Assembly (NCBI GenBank): GCA_001028025.1 | Contig: LDAQ01000039.1 | Span: 1 to 42,075, forward strand | DNA length: 42,075 bases | Source: Faecalicatena fissicatena | GTDB lineage: Bacteria > Bacillota > Clostridia > Lachnospirales > Lachnospiraceae | Direction: 5' to 3' | Shown: positions 41,808-42,075 of the stretch, one piece after another | Position numbering within the stretch: the first letter of the stretch is position 1 | Layout of the letters: each line of letters opens with the position of its first letter | Made by a program: the position numbers and the translations under genes | The notes under the pieces: model-generated | Told to the model about the DNA's origin: nothing | Seen by the model: the letters and a program-made list of their open reading frames with translations, nothing else | Databases searched by the model: none

Positions 41808-42075
41808 TTACTTTCTTATGCGCTTCCTGAGCAAAACTCCAATCATAAATACAATGCTTATCAGGGCTAAACCTGCTGCCGGGATTATGCTCAATTCATC
41901 TCCCGTTTTTACCGTTTTATTTGGACTTCCAGGTTGCTGTCCATTATCTTGCTTATCACCATTGCCCGGTTTATTTCCATTATTCGGTTTATTTCCGTCA
42001 TCCGGTTTGTTTCCGTCGTCCGGTTTGTTTCCGTCGTCCGGTTTGTTTCCGTCGTCCGGCTTGTTTCCGTCATCC
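41808..42075 (-). CDS. C-terminal end of a sortase-anchored surface protein with NKPDDG repeats (partial)
   Basis: A minus-strand frame is open from the right window edge to TAA at 41808-41810, giving about 88 residues. It reads repeated DDGNKP hexapeptides, degenerate NNGNKP/GNGDKQ units, then NKTVKTGDELS. A membrane segment (IIPAAGLALISIVFMIGVLL) and a basic tail RKRIRK follow. VKTGD plus hydrophobic segment plus basic tail is the sortase-signal layout of this phylum. The repeat is a wall-spanning stalk. The functional N-terminal part lies outside the window; given the neighbours it may be another glycan-degrading enzyme. Confidence 0.82.
   Translation of the reverse strand, partial: DDGNKPDDGNKPDDGNKPDDGNKPDDGNKPNNGNKPGNGDKQDNGQQPGSPNKTVKTGDELSIIPAAGLALISIVFMIGVLLRKRIRK
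41986..42075 (-). repeat. 18-bp tandem repeat encoding DDGNKP
   Basis: About five units of CCGTCGTCCGGTTTGTTT-type sequence (plus strand) run to the window edge, with third-base differences between units. The count may vary by recombination. Confidence 0.8.

Noticed and set aside
41986..42075. Possible CRISPR array at the right edge
   Set aside because: The 18-bp units are contiguous without spacers and encode a regular DDGNKP repeat.

Overview
The window reads as a gut-type anaerobic Clostridium relative, most likely Lachnospiraceae. The grounds are moderate GC, strong AGGAGG ribosome binding sites before nearly every gene, YesN-type AraC response regulators, many sugar and peptide ABC importers, KTGD-type sortase anchors and a spore-coat-type (BclB-like) remnant. 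The genus cannot be fixed from the sequence. No tRNA, rRNA or CRISPR array was seen.

Region 1 (1-7.5 kb). A leftward operon holds a ribose-type ABC importer (permease, binding lipoprotein, double ATPase), a PfkB sugar kinase and deoxyribose-phosphate aldolase. It has a near-consensus promoter with a perfect 17-bp palindrome directly downstream of the -10 box. Upstream lie the orphan C-terminal domain of a BclB-like glycoprotein and an aldose 1-epimerase. Together these suggest uptake, phosphorylation and aldol cleavage of a deoxyribose-like sugar.

Region 2 (7.5-9.2 kb). A Rpn-family PD-(D/E)XK nuclease gene sits between two 166-bp palindromic elements that are inverted copies of each other. 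Inside the gene a strong ribosome binding site precedes an in-frame ATG, the arrangement of an intragenic antitoxin.

Region 3 (9.2-16 kb). A leftward operon encodes a CE1-like esterase that lacks the usual catalytic His, an MFS transporter and a MATE transporter. It is followed by a small membrane protein, a short-chain dehydrogenase and a lactonase-type beta-propeller protein.

Region 4 (16-31 kb). A hairpin-packed 336-bp element with terminal inverted repeats, an AraC response regulator and a complete candidate type I toxin-antitoxin module (Hol_Tox-like peptide plus convergent antisense RNA) precede a long leftward gene train. In transcription order the train is beta-propeller lactonase, alpha/beta hydrolase, two type-B carboxylesterases, a ceramidase-like hydrolase and a five-gene oligopeptide/dipeptide-type ABC importer. 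I know of no described pathway for this combination. It looks like a system that imports and de-esterifies an acylated compound.

Region 5 (31-42 kb). A cell-wall-anchored GH98-like enzyme is interrupted by a one-base shift at a run of eight G. It is followed by an AraC response regulator with no kinase in view, a GH29 alpha-L-fucosidase, a sugar ABC importer (two permeases and a binding lipoprotein) and the C-terminal end of a repeat-rich surface protein. This resembles a host blood-group or mucin glycan utilisation locus, with a possible phase switch in its surface enzyme.
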